Position numbers and translations under genes: made by a program. Positions 21,682 through 32,549 of a DNA stretch of 64,000 bases are shown in pieces. This DNA is from Heterobasidion occidentale. Taxonomy: Eukaryota; Basidiomycota; Agaricomycetes; Russulales; Bondarzewiaceae. The stretch is from assembly GCA_039111635.1 (NCBI GenBank), contig JBCAQO010000004.1, positions 186,001 through 250,000 on the forward strand. Direction: 5' to 3'. How positions within the stretch are numbered: position 1 is the first letter of the stretch; each line of letters begins with the position of its first letter. The notes beneath the pieces are model-generated. The model worked only from the letters and a program-made list of their open reading frames with translations, had not been told where the DNA came from and did not search any database.

Positions 21682-23592
21682 TCAATCGTCGTCGTCGTCG
21701 TCATCATCATCATAGCCGTCTGGCGCTGTCTTCCCATCCCACGTCACTGTCGGCACATTTCCTTTCAACTCATCCACCCACTCTTCCGAAATATGACATT
21801 GCTTGATATTGATGCTCTTGACTGGAACATTTAGCTTGCGACGTTCCTCGAGAACAGCAGGTAAAGTATCCCGTGTGACAGGTATAAGCCCATCAGCAGA
21901 GAGGAATTGCCCAGATTCTCTAGTTTGATCCTTGCGCAGACAGATTTTCTGTAGATGTGGAAAAGGCATACTCTGCGGATGTCCATGGTTCGCTGATGTG
22001 CCTCCAAAATCTGCAGTCGGACAAAGAAGCGCAGAGAAAATAGGTGGGGCAAGCCGTGACAGGTGTACGTGTTTCAAATTGTGCATGGGAAGGAATGTTG
22101 CGCGCATAGCAGCGAGGTCCCAACGCCTGAGGTCACGTATGGTAAGGTAGAGTGACGATAGTTCACGGACGTCAATCGAATTGATGATTGAGTATAGGGT
22201 CTCCAAAGATAATGTTCCTTGTTCGTGAAGGGTGAATTTGAAGACTGGAGACGCATAAGAAGATCCAATGTCACGGGCTGCCGATTCTAGCCAACCGCAG
22301 ACCCTGAAAGCATAGCCGTCATCACATATCCACAGAGAGTCCAGAGGCGAAGCCCCCCCTAGTCCACTGGCATGCCGTTTCAGGATTGCAATAAGAACAT
22401 CGACAGATGCATTTGAATTATCCATGCGTGCCATTAGATCTAGGTGGGCATCGTCAGGGAATTGAATATTGGCAAGCATCGCCATGCAACTCGACCACGG
22501 CCCCCTCAACTTAAGACTTGAAAGCCGAGGAAGCGTGATTATGTGACTGGGATGAGAAGGAAGAGGAAGAGTATAGTCGAGTGATAAATGTGCCAGATGA
22601 GTCATATTAGACAATGCTCCATAAAACTCGTCTGGAGGGGGTAATGCTGACGGATCGGAATCGAGGGGAATGTAACGGACAGGTTCATCAGATCATGTAG
22701 GAATCCAGAGGACCAGGGGATCCTAAATCCGTTGAACGAGGCTGTGCGCAGAAGGGGGGCGAACTGAGCAAATAAATCATGAGGGAGATTCGATATAACG
22801 CCGCTTGCCCCGTACGACGACTCATTCTCCAGTTTTACATGCTCTAGAATGGGGGCAGGAAGGATCAGAGACTGAATAACAGGCAATAAATCTTCATCGC
22901 TGCCGAATAGATCTACCCCTTGTGTGAGACAAATGAGGAGCAACCAGGTCAACCGGCATAGGTACCGGTAGCCTCTGGTTCAAACGGCTTCCCAAGGTGA
23001 TAGCACTATGTTTGATGATAATTGGTGCTGTTTTAGAGCGTTTGAATGTCTCCAGGGCCCATTTGAGGCCAAGATCGAAGACGATGCGGGTCCATACCAT
23101 TGGGGTAGTGAAAGTGATTTGTCTCCAGTGACGGCAGACTTGAGAGACTTTGATCCATCCTAACCTTTGGTGTATGGGCAACCTACGGAAACTGCGTGGC
23201 TGCTCGTTCAGGCTTAGGAACAAAAAGACGTGCGCCAAGAGGTCGGACGGGAGACGCGATACGGGGATGTAGTTGTTGTGTCGCATGGCAGTACCAGAAA
23301 GCGAAAGACGGAAGAAATGTAGATCGTTGTCAAATGCACGACAAAGGTCGTCTGCGGGTGTTTCCGCAATAGAGGCGAATCTTTTGCGCACGGCGTGGCC
23401 CCAATAATCATTCGCGCTATATGGGTTTGGATTATTTTGGCGATCGACGGTTTGCAGAGTAAATTGAATGTAACCTTGATTCTGCGGAAGCTTTTGCCAA
23501 CAACACTTCGCGTGTATTGTGGGAGGCGACGAGCGGTTGAAGCACTGGGTTCTGTAGAGCAACCTCTCTCCAATGGCTGCAGACGTGAGCAA
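21682..23592 (-). pseudogene. F-box/LRR gene broken by two compensating frameshifts
   Basis: Three successive minus-strand frames read as one mushroom F-box protein: an F-box core (PVSRLPSDLLAHVF, then WIKVSQVCRHW), a HLSHTR...LFGSDEDLLPVI region and a long LRR-like tail ending in nine aspartates (GAT/GAC repeat at 21688-21715). The frame moves once at a run of four Gs (about 22914-22917) and back at about 22680-22690, so roughly 240 nt are out of frame. I found no intron of usable size and phase that explains either shift without removing conserved sequence. The first recognisable own Met is at 23286; frame 1 stays open upstream only by running through the neighbouring copy. It could be a decaying gene or two base-calling errors. 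Confidence 0.6.
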
Positions 23593-23851
23593 CTTTGATC
23601 CATCCTAGTCTTGTGCATCGTGCTTTTCCTGGAGAGCTATCAAGACCTACTGGGGGTTCGTCCGCCGCTAAGAGCCAGAAGATGTATGCTAGAATTTCGA
23701 AAGGTAGACGTGATATAAGAGCCATATTGTATCGTTGGGCGTAAACGGAACGGATTGAGTGGCGCATGGCCACAAGCTCATCGTTCAGCACATTGAGAAC
23801 CAAAGTAACATCGGCGGAGGCTAAGGCGATCATGGGCAGCCTCGTCCTCAT
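23432..23851 (-). pseudogene. truncated F-box N-terminal copy
   Basis: The minus-strand frame contains an F-box N-terminus: ELVAMRHSIRSVYAQR, LISRLPFEILAYIFWLL, and LGWIKVAHVCSHWREVAL. This matches the corresponding part of the adjacent copy (SRLP..LLAHVF, LGWIKVSQVCRHW). The similarity stops after about QNPVL and no LRR part follows before the next copy begins. A direct tandem duplicate, truncated at its 3' side, is the simplest reading. Confidence 0.55.
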
Positions 23852-24554
23852 AGTGGAAGTCCAGTAATCCTCCGCACTCGATGAGACGATCAGCGAACAC
23901 TATGTGCGAAGAGAGTGAAAAAACCTTGTGTCTGCAGTGGCTACGTCCTTCATCATCTTCTACGATTGGTGGGAGGACTTGAACAGTTGTGCGAGTAAGT
24001 AAAATGCCGATTTGATGATGATTAGACAAGAGATCGATTGCTCTGCGCTAAGCGCTTGAAACTCATTGGTTCATGCATATAACCCATTTTGGGAATACCA
24101 GCCTCAACAAATGATCGATGGGAGTGAAAACATTGAGTCCACTGTCCAAGCGATGCACCGCAGAAAGAGCGGGTCAAGTGGTGAGGCCGGTGAGGGTTGT
24201 GCTTGATCCCATCGTGTGAAAAAGTAGTGACGTCATTCAGTGACCCTTAATGGTGGCGTCATCGAGTGCGGCCTCGACTAGTACTGTCCTCAATATCATT
24301 GGACGTGCTGGTAACACGTACAAGCACAATTTCTAGCAATGCTTCAAGCTTCAAGATTGCCCGAACTGGAGTGGCTTTGAAGCTGACCGAACAAGTGAAA
24401 TAACTTGTCCACAACAGATCTTGTAAGCCATACATGCATTGGCACTGAAGCTAAAACAGTGACCGACTTTCACATAGAGTACACACAAAAACCGAAAGGA
24501 CTGATCACTGTCGTGCAGACAGTCTAAGTCATGGTCGTTGCCCAATCCCCATCA
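23852..24554. other. intergenic between the F-box remnant and CWC22
   Basis: No supported gene. Contains the upstream side of the F-box remnant and the 3' side of CWC22. Confidence 0.4.
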
Positions 24555-27312
24555 TCACCTTCGCTCCGTGTACCTCTCCCTGGAGCCGTGCCGCCGTTTC
24601 TCGTAACCGTTGTCCCGCTCCCTGTCTCTCCCATACCCATATCCTCGTTCCCTCTCTGGCGGAGGAGACAAAGGCTCTCTCCTCGGGGCCCGTCTCGGCG
24701 GGGATCTCGAATCGGCCGAATATCTCCTTCGTGTCGGCGGTGGTGATGGCGAGTCCCTCTTCGACCTATACCTACCACCATCCCTCTCTCTATCGATATC
24801 TCTGACCCTGCCATTATCCCTGTCTCTCAAAGGTTCCTTCCCTCTAGTGTCCTTCCCATCTTGATACGAGGGTGGAGTGTGAGTTGTGGCTTTTCCACTG
24901 CCACGGCCACTATATCCACGATCGCGCGAATCATCCCGCTCTCGTCTCCGAGGCGGAGTCGTCGAGCGACGCCGCCTTCGGCGATCACGAGAATCGTCAG
25001 AATGGCCCGAGTCAGATGAGGACGTAGAAGGCGAGGAGTCCGAATCCGAATCCGAGTCAGAAGAGTCGCTGTCAGAAGAGGACGATTCGGCTTCGAGCAT
25101 TGCCCGCCGTTGCTCCATGATGATACGCGGGGCGTTCTAAAAACAATGGCATCGATATAAGCCCAACCGAGCAGATCGGCGGCCAGAAGTAACATACCTT
25201 CAAGTGCTCTCTCATTTCCTCTGTCACCGCACCTAACCCTATGCGGTGAAGTAGTTGATAGCGAAACGCGTATTCTTCGGGTTATCGAGAGGGAACATGT
25301 TCCTGCAGAGTGCCTTGACTTCAGGGTCTGCGAACCGCTCCTTCAGCGTCGCCAAGCCCATGCTCTCCAACACTTCCTGCATCATGATCTTCACAAAGAT
25401 GCGACTGCTGCTGGTAGTATCGTCTTCGTTGATTTTGACGCATTCCAGGACGACCCACGACACCGCGTCAGTGGCGAGAAGATGGCCGAAGAGGCGCGCG
25501 ATGTTTCGCAATCGGTTAGTTTCATATCGGTGAATGGTAGAGTAGTAGGTCTGGAAGGCTGATTCAAAGCATTCGTTCCATACTCGATTGATCTTACAAA
25601 AGCGTTCCCCGATGAGGCCGTAGAAAGTCGAGTAGGAACGCTCTTGGGAGCAACATTCGATAATCATGTTGACAAGCTCGATCTGGACGGAATGTCAGAC
25701 AGTTGAGGAAGGTCAAGACGAGCGAGCACACACACCTCCTCACCCTCTTGGATCTGGACTTTGAGAAGCTTGTGTACGGCTTCTTCGTAGTTGAGAGCAT
25801 TCATGATCGTCAAGTAGATGATGCGGCGAAGGTTGACGAGGTTTGTTTGCGTGCGATCTTCAATACCTTCCTTTGCTTCCACGGCTGTCGGTGTTGCATT
25901 AGCCCGTATACAGGTTGACTATCGTTTAAGCAAGTACCTTCGTCCTCGCTCTCGCTCTCTTCGGAGCCTGATTCATCTCCATCAGAGCTGTCTTCGCCGA
26001 GAATTTCGGCCTTGATAGCTTTGTATTTTTCTTCGTTCTGCAGATAATTCGGATCGATCTTGAATATGTCTGCCGGACGAACTGATGTGAATGAAGAGCC
26101 GAAACCAATAAGAAACGCCTTACTCAAGCCCTCTTGCACCTGCAACTCTTCTTCCAGTCCAATCTGGTGAGTGATCTGGTCGTCTTCTTCCACCAGATCC
26201 AACCCCTCGGGTAATATTGGGTTATCCTTATATTTGTCTTTTCGGACCTGCATGAGCACTTCGATCATATACTGCACACGATGACTGAGTTTGCTCTCGT
26301 TCAACACCGCACGGAAGCGCTCAAAGACAGAAGCGTTGGCTTGGGGCGAGTTTTCCGCAAGGAAAGCGCCGACTTCACGTGTGAAGCCCACCGCAATCTC
26401 AATGGCATCGTCCGTGGGCCGCTCAAGAAGAAGAACAAGGATTTGAAGGGCAATGATTTCGTGGGCCACACCTTGATTTACCAGATGTGCGATGAAAGTG
26501 GTAGTAGAATGACACACAGTCTGATAACGGCGGTCTCAGTGCGCCACGAGTTGGTGATGATGTTACCACATACCTTATCATTCCTCTTGAATGCCCTTCG
26601 GAACTGACTGATGAGCCGAGTCAATACCAACTCGCCAACCTGAGGCAGCTTGGTATTGAGGACAGCAATGACTGCGGCAAAGACGGGTGTAAATGGCAAA
26701 CTCGCCGACTGCGCCTTCATGATGCTACGTGCAAACAATCCCCGGCCCCTGATCAAGTTCTCGGCAAACAGCTCCGGCACCACGTTCTTGATGTTGCCAA
26801 TGTTGACCCTGTTGACGATACCAGTGATAGACTTGCGTAGCGCATCCCAAGACAATCGCTGGTACTCCGCGCTTGTGCGGTCGGAAGACGCGGCCTCGCG
26901 AAGAGCGCGGAGGCGAGCAGGTGGCATGTAAACGCCGCCAGACCGAGACCCTACGAGCTTCGCGAATTCGGCCTGAGCATCGAACTCTTTAGCTTTCTCC
27001 TTGTCCTCGACGCTTTTCTCCTTGCCAGCCTTTTCGAGCTGGCTCGCAGCAATTCGGGCTGCAAGTTGGCGCTCGCGTTCCTTACGACGAACGGGGTCGA
27101 CATCGTCAACTTTTGGGAGATCTAACGTGCGGGGTCGAGGTGAAAGGGAGCGTCGGCGTGTAAGTGGTGGTGCATCATCTGCTGACGGTGAGCGGGAGCG
27201 TGATCTGGCGCATGTCTTAGTTTTATGAGCCATTGAATGCAAAGTGTCCTTACCTTTTTCTTTTATGAGTGTCGGGGAGTGCAGAAGGGGCCAGTGTTGC
27301 TGCCGTCGACAT
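24555..27312 (-). CDS. CWC22: pre-mRNA splicing factor CWC22, with a frame break before its tail
   Basis: Spliceosome component (MIF4G plus MA3 domains) needed for the first catalytic step and, in animals, for recruiting eIF4A3. Exons on the minus strand are 27254-27312, 26574-27204, 25938-26520, 25736-25884, 25198-25682 and 24555-25136. Seen: an N-terminal SR stretch, GGVYMPPARLR, IVNRVNIGNIKNVVPELFAENLIRGRG (positions about 160-190 of the protein), an acidic linker, an MA3-type region ending at DNPKNTRFAINYF, and a long Arg/Ser/Asp-rich tail. Just after INYFTA the frame hits TAG at 25239-25241. The expected continuation IGLGAVTEE is one base out of frame. One missing base would give 829 residues; as written the protein stops at 621. 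Splicing 29 nt would also restore the frame but would delete conserved residues. Confidence 0.88.
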
Positions 27313-27453
27313 CTTCGCTGTGGGCAAGCAGAGTCTGTGACAATTGACGTTACACCCTGTTCAGTTAGTCACATCTGTCACTTTGTGACTAAGGACGTAT
27401 TATCATTGAGATTAGCCGAGATTGTCTTGACTCTTGCCCATCGCCTCACCTTC
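27313..27453. promoter_or_regulatory. 141-bp bidirectional promoter, CWC22 / LACTB2-like
   Basis: Only 141 bp separate the start codons of the two divergent genes, so both leaders and promoters must fit here or overlap. No TATA box seen. Confidence 0.6.
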
Positions 27454-28665
27454 ATGGAGAAGTTACCTCCTCTGCCTTCCATTACGCGGGTGAGTCTCCG
27501 ATTCGAGATATCTGCTATGATTTCAACATTTATCTGAATATCATGTCTGTAGCTGAGCAACTCAGTTGTACGAGTGCTAGGCCAGGTGAGTCAATCGCTT
27601 CCCCTTCGTCGATCTTCAGTTTTTGGTATGCAAGTATAACAGAATCCTGGCAAATTCACACTCCAAGGCAGGGCTTAACGGAATCCCAATCCTGCCTTTT
27701 TCTCATGCTCTACAGGTACAAACACCTACCTCATCGGCCCTACGAACCCATATATCCTGATTGATACTGGAGAAGGGCAAACAGCCTATCCACCACTCCT
27801 CCAATCATTGCTCAAAGCAACACATGCTCATCTCCCAGATATCTCTGACATTATCATAACCCATAGACATCATGATCATGTCTGTGGTCTACCCTCCGTT
27901 ATTGGGCTCCTCCGAGAACTTTGGGTAGCTCGTAACCCCGAAGTCCCCTTCCCGCCCCCACGGATACATAAATTCCCTTTACCACCGGCTAGCTCTCCAG
28001 ATAGTACCCTAGCCGACGTCGCGTCTCAACTGAAAGAGGGCGATTATACTCCAGCACAGAACGGCGGCGTCTACCACGACTTGCATGATGGGCAAAGCAT
28101 CTTCATCCCGTCGCCCGACGCACCTCAGCAGGTGTTGAAGGTCATCCATACACCGGGACACACTGCAGACTCAATATCACTGCTCTACCCTACAGATCGC
28201 GCACTATTTACGGGTGACACCGTACTTGGGAAGGGAACTGCTGTGTTCGAAGATCTAGGATTATATGTGGCAAGCCTTCGCACCATGCTATATGCTGCGC
28301 GTAGCGAGGACTTGGGACAAGGGAGATCGGAAGGGACAGCAGAGGCAACGTATACCCTGTTATATCCTGGCCACGGACCCGTCGTCGAGGAGGGCACGAC
28401 GACGATACGGATGTACATCGAGCATCGCTTAGAGAGGGAGGAACAGATAATTGAGGCCATCGGAGTGCATCCGCCTGGCAGCTCGGACGATATATGGACG
28501 ACGTGGGGCATTGTCGAGAAGCTATATGCAAGATATCCACAATCGTTGTGGGAACCTGCAGCGCATGGCATTCAGTTGCACCTGAAGAAACTCGAGAAAG
28601 AGGGGAGGGTGAAATACGATGGTGGGGAGGGAAAGGAGGCTCGATGGAAGTTGATTACAACATGA
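27454..28665 (+). CDS. metallo-beta-lactamase-fold hydrolase, LACTB2-like
   Basis: Zinc hydrolase. Human LACTB2 is a mitochondrial single-strand endoribonuclease; related fungal members act as polyketide thioesterases. Exons are 27454-27489, 27553-27585, 27643-27667 and 27716-28665, giving 347 residues. Seen: NPGKFTLQGTNTYLIG, IDTGEG, the metal motif THRHHDH (near residue 80), HTPGHT, FTGDTVLG, YPGHGPV and a C-terminal winged-helix-like region. Intron 3 (27668-27715) uses a GC donor; it is required for LQ|GTNTYL. No polyketide synthase is nearby, so the LACTB2 role is preferred. Confidence 0.93.
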
Positions 28666-29058
28666 GCATCTGTCTTGGGACTGGCGCGTTCTTGTAGTGA
28701 TTTTTGGATTTGTATATCAATATTGTATGATATGGATTGTGCACGTTATAAAGCACTTTTCTATGGGAATTTTGTCACCCTTACAACCATGCGGACTGAT
28801 CCACCGACCTCACACAGGACTGCCCGGACTGAAATGCGATACTCAAGAACAGGACAACGCGGGCATCCATAAGTGATTTTTCATCATCCTCGCAGTCGTA
28901 CGCTTCATGTGGATTCTTGTAAGTTATGTCAGGCGGACTGCACGAGATTGCGGCCATCAGGACGCGTTTGAGTCACGTGCTGGGAAATAGCTCCCAGAAT
29001 CTCTCTCTTCCGTGTGCAGGAAATTCAGCAGGATCTTACACGCCGAGTTTCGTACGAT
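28666..29058. other. intergenic, no gene recognised
   Basis: The LACTB2-like 3' UTR and the upstream region of the FG-GAP protein gene. Nothing else seen. Confidence 0.4.
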
Positions 29059-31808
29059 ATGACAATGCGTCCTCCGATTTTGCGACGGAAGCCTCCAAGA
29101 CTACATCTCGCCTTTCTTTGCTGTATCTATCTATTCATTGCCATCTTACCCGCATCCGCCATCTGGCCGTTTCCACCAAAACGCTTCAATGGGAATGCAC
29201 TCTTAACAGCAGGGTCTATGGGAGTAGACGACGATGGCAGAGTGGTCGCATTTGGAGATTTCAATGGCGATCAGTTGTGAGTGTCTATATTCGAGCTTCC
29301 TCCAGGTTGTCTCAATGCTCAAGATTGGAAGCCTTGACATTGTTGTGCTAGGGTCCGATCAGCACACGCTTTCCGTGTACCTTTGGAACCATGGTATGCA
29401 CTCAGACATGCCCTTTGGAACGCAGTGAATATACTCACGGCACTAAAGAGAGCTTCGACTTCCGTCGCTCTGCCTCCTTCCGCCATCCCCAGCGCGTTTA
29501 TAACGTCGTTCCAGGCGACTTCACACATGATGGAACACTTGATATCCTCGTCATGTCGCAGAGTTCCTCATCCGATGAACTTTCCTTGTCTTTATATCCT
29601 GCAAGACACGGAGGAGGTTTCGGTAAACTATAACTTCTTCCTCTGCGTACGGGAGCTGAGAAATTCTCGATAGATTTGGATCCCCTTTCCCTCCCTTCGT
29701 CCTCGTTATCACAGCCTGTGCCTTTGGATATTGATGGGGATATGAAGATTGACCTGCTAGGTCTGCGGCCTGGAAGCTCTTCTTCGCTGAAAGTATGGCA
29801 AAATGTATGGAATGCCTCGGATCCGAGTCAGATTTTGTATAACGTGTGCGTCAATACACTTGCTGCGTATCATTGAAGACATCACTGACACTCTGTCTTA
29901 GCATCAATCCACCCTTCAGTGGTAACCAGTGCAAGATATCCAACCCGCATAGTAACGCTGTTATTGATCTAAATGGTGACTGCCTTGCCGGTGTGTTTAA
30001 CAGCTTCTGGCGCATTTTTCTCGTCTGAACGGTATCCGTATAGACGTTTTTCTTGTCTGTGACGAGCCTTCGGGTCGAAAATCATTCCAGATTTGGGTGA
30101 ACAACAAATCCAGAGGCTTCACGCTCGCGCAGAGCGGGCGTCTACCACAGGGGACTCAGTCTGTGACCTTCGCTGACATGGGTGAGTGTAAAATCTGCAT
30201 ACATCATTCGTGTCTCCGTGCTATATATCCTCTCTCACGTTTTTGATCGATACATTCGTTGCCAGATCGAGATGGTACAATTGACCTTTTAATTACCACA
30301 TGTACCTCCGTGTCGGCCAGTACCGGGCTCGGCACAGGCTGTGCCCTCAATATCGCGTACAACAAGCAGATCCCACTTTGTGCATCCGCTTCTTCCGCCA
30401 TCATCTCCACAGCTCCCGTCAACAGCTCGGCTGATGGTAAGGATGCAAAGAAGACGTGCCGGCGACCAGACGAGCTGTGCACTGCAGACCCTCAATTCAA
30501 GTTCGAATTCACGGTGCCGGTAAGTACCGTTAGACTGGCCATATCGACTTGCGCTTACATTGGCATTCTCAGCACTACGTATCCCTACCTCTATCCACGC
30601 TGCTCCACTCGCAGTCCTCTTCCCCGTCTCTCCTCGTTCTCGACACAACATTCTCCCCTCCTCTACCCGTGCTCCCACGTGTGGGCGATGCAAACCTCGA
30701 CGGTTTCCCTGACCTATTGCTTATCACAAGCACGACTCTTGACAGGGCGCGCAGGCCGCGATTGATTTTCTCCGAGCAATGTGGAAAAGGTATCGAGGGA
30801 TGCGATGTCCCAGGTGCTCGAAGGGGCTGGAAGGAAGCTACGAAGGGCGTGGAACCCCTTCAAAGTATAGGTGATGCGAGAGGGGTGGCATTCCTAGATA
30901 TGGACGAGGATGTATGTCTATTCATTCTTTGATAGTCTTCACCTTGTTTACTGATTCATGGGTAACAGGGCACACTGGATATCCTGGTCCAGCGGACAGG
31001 CGAACAGGGCCAAGGAAATATCCTTTTCGTGCAGAACAATTTCTATTACGACGCTTTCTTCATGAAAGCCATTGGTCAGCCTGAAGTTCATTTGATTCCG
31101 TCAGTCAGACTGAATATCAGTTCATAGTCCTAAATGGCGCATGCGGAAGCGGTTGGTGTGTCTCGCCAAATAGCAGCGAGAAATATCATGTAGGTATCCT
31201 GATTATTCGTTGCTTTCCCATTAACACTAATTTCAAAACTTTAGCCGTTCGGTGTCAGCTATTCTGGCGCAAGCTACAAATATACAGTTCTTGATACCTC
31301 TGGGCGCCGATCGGCTGCGCAAAGTCTGTTCTGTCTTTCCACCACCCATCGCTCTTCTGACCTACAGGTCCTCTAGTTGCCCAACTCCCACAAACCTCGT
31401 ATCATTCGCTCCATACGCCTTATGCCTTCTTCGGCCTTGGGCGTACAAACAACTACATCGAGAACCTCTTCGCGGGGTCAACGAAGCACGATCAGCAGCA
31501 TTACATCAATCTAGAGATGGTCATTCCCAATTCCAAAATCGTGATCAACCCTGGAGACTCGAGTGACACGTGGCGGAAAGAGCTGTATCTTCGGCCAGGG
31601 GATTGGATTCCGTGGGTCGGTGTCAGTGTCGTGGCGGCCACGGTGACGCTCGCTGCCGTCGTGCTCGTGCTGCATCTGAACGAGAAAGTCAGTCGGTCTC
31701 TAAATTTTATCATCGTCATGTTTGTAATGCCCCTTTCCCATATCTTAGAGAGAAGACGAATTGGAGAGAAGGAGGGTCTCGCACCACATCAATTTCGACG
31801 CGCTGTAA
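29059..31808 (+). CDS. FG-GAP repeat membrane protein, ITFG1/TIP-like
   Basis: Single-pass type I membrane protein of the T-cell immunomodulatory protein family, conserved from fungi to animals; the fungal role is unknown. Thirteen exons: 29059-29276, 29332-29393, 29449-29622, 29674-29845, 29902-29990, 30044-30181, 30266-30519, 30573-30911, 30969-31074, 31128-31189, 31245-31323, 31368-31687 and 31749-31808. All phases close to 690 residues. An N-terminal signal sequence (LHLAFLCCIYLFIAILP) is followed by integrin-like calcium motifs of the DxDxDG type: FGDFNGDQ, DFTHDGTLDIL, DIDGDMKIDLL, DMDRDGTIDLL, DANLDGFPDLL and DMDEDGTLDIL. Then come the conserved GLGRTNNYIENL segment, a membrane helix near residue 645 and a short basic cytoplasmic tail. 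Confidence 0.94.
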
Positions 31809-32549
31809 CGCTCTTAGATCAAGAGGTGCATTTGTGGCCACGAAGAGTCATGTCGATTACGGTGGTTTCTTTCATTGGACCTGAGGTTTATGTTGTATTC
31901 TATCCTTTTACCATAATAGCGAAGATCTCGACCACGGTGAGGTGCAGAATAAAGGAGCACGAGTGAATCCAAACATAGCTCGTGTTCTTTCAGCGCATGA
32001 GAGACATTTCTTCAATTTGAGTCATTGAAGATGCATGCGATGAGAATTGAAGATAATAAGAACCGAACACACAGGTAGACTCAGGTATACGAAGTTGACC
32101 TTGAATTATGTCGTGAATAATGAGGAAATGCAAGTACGAATAAAGATTCCTCGCCGTGTTCACTCCGCCGAGTTGGTACCTTGAAGCCTGACTTACATAA
32201 CGACTAGTACTCCCACTTTACACCACTAGTAGGAGCGCGCAAGGTCGTCTGAGGTCATGCGACAATGGACCGCGAACTAGGATGCCTGCGGGAAACAAAC
32301 GGCGTTAGCTTCAACTCCGGAGTGTGTCTGCACCCTCATCGATCCGAGCGGACAAACGTAGTCAAAAATGAAGGTAATAGACGTCGTGAAAGGGAAGGCG
32401 AAGGTACAGGCGAGCTCCGAGGGCATGAAATCGAAACTGACGACGCGGAACTCGCGTGGGGTGAGAAAAGGGTGGGAAGAGCGCAAACAAAAGAGAGGAG
32501 AGGAGAGTGAGTGAAATATAAAAGTGCGTACCTCCAGAGACCTCCAGCC
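31809..32549. other. intergenic between convergent genes
   Basis: 3' sides of the FG-GAP protein gene and of the zinc-finger gene. Open frames here are short. No feature recognised. Confidence 0.4.

Noticed and set aside
24555..25118. Arg/Ser/Asp-rich frame as a separate SR protein gene
   Set aside because: Its first exon splices in phase from EHLK, the expected CWC22 segment, so it is the CWC22 tail.
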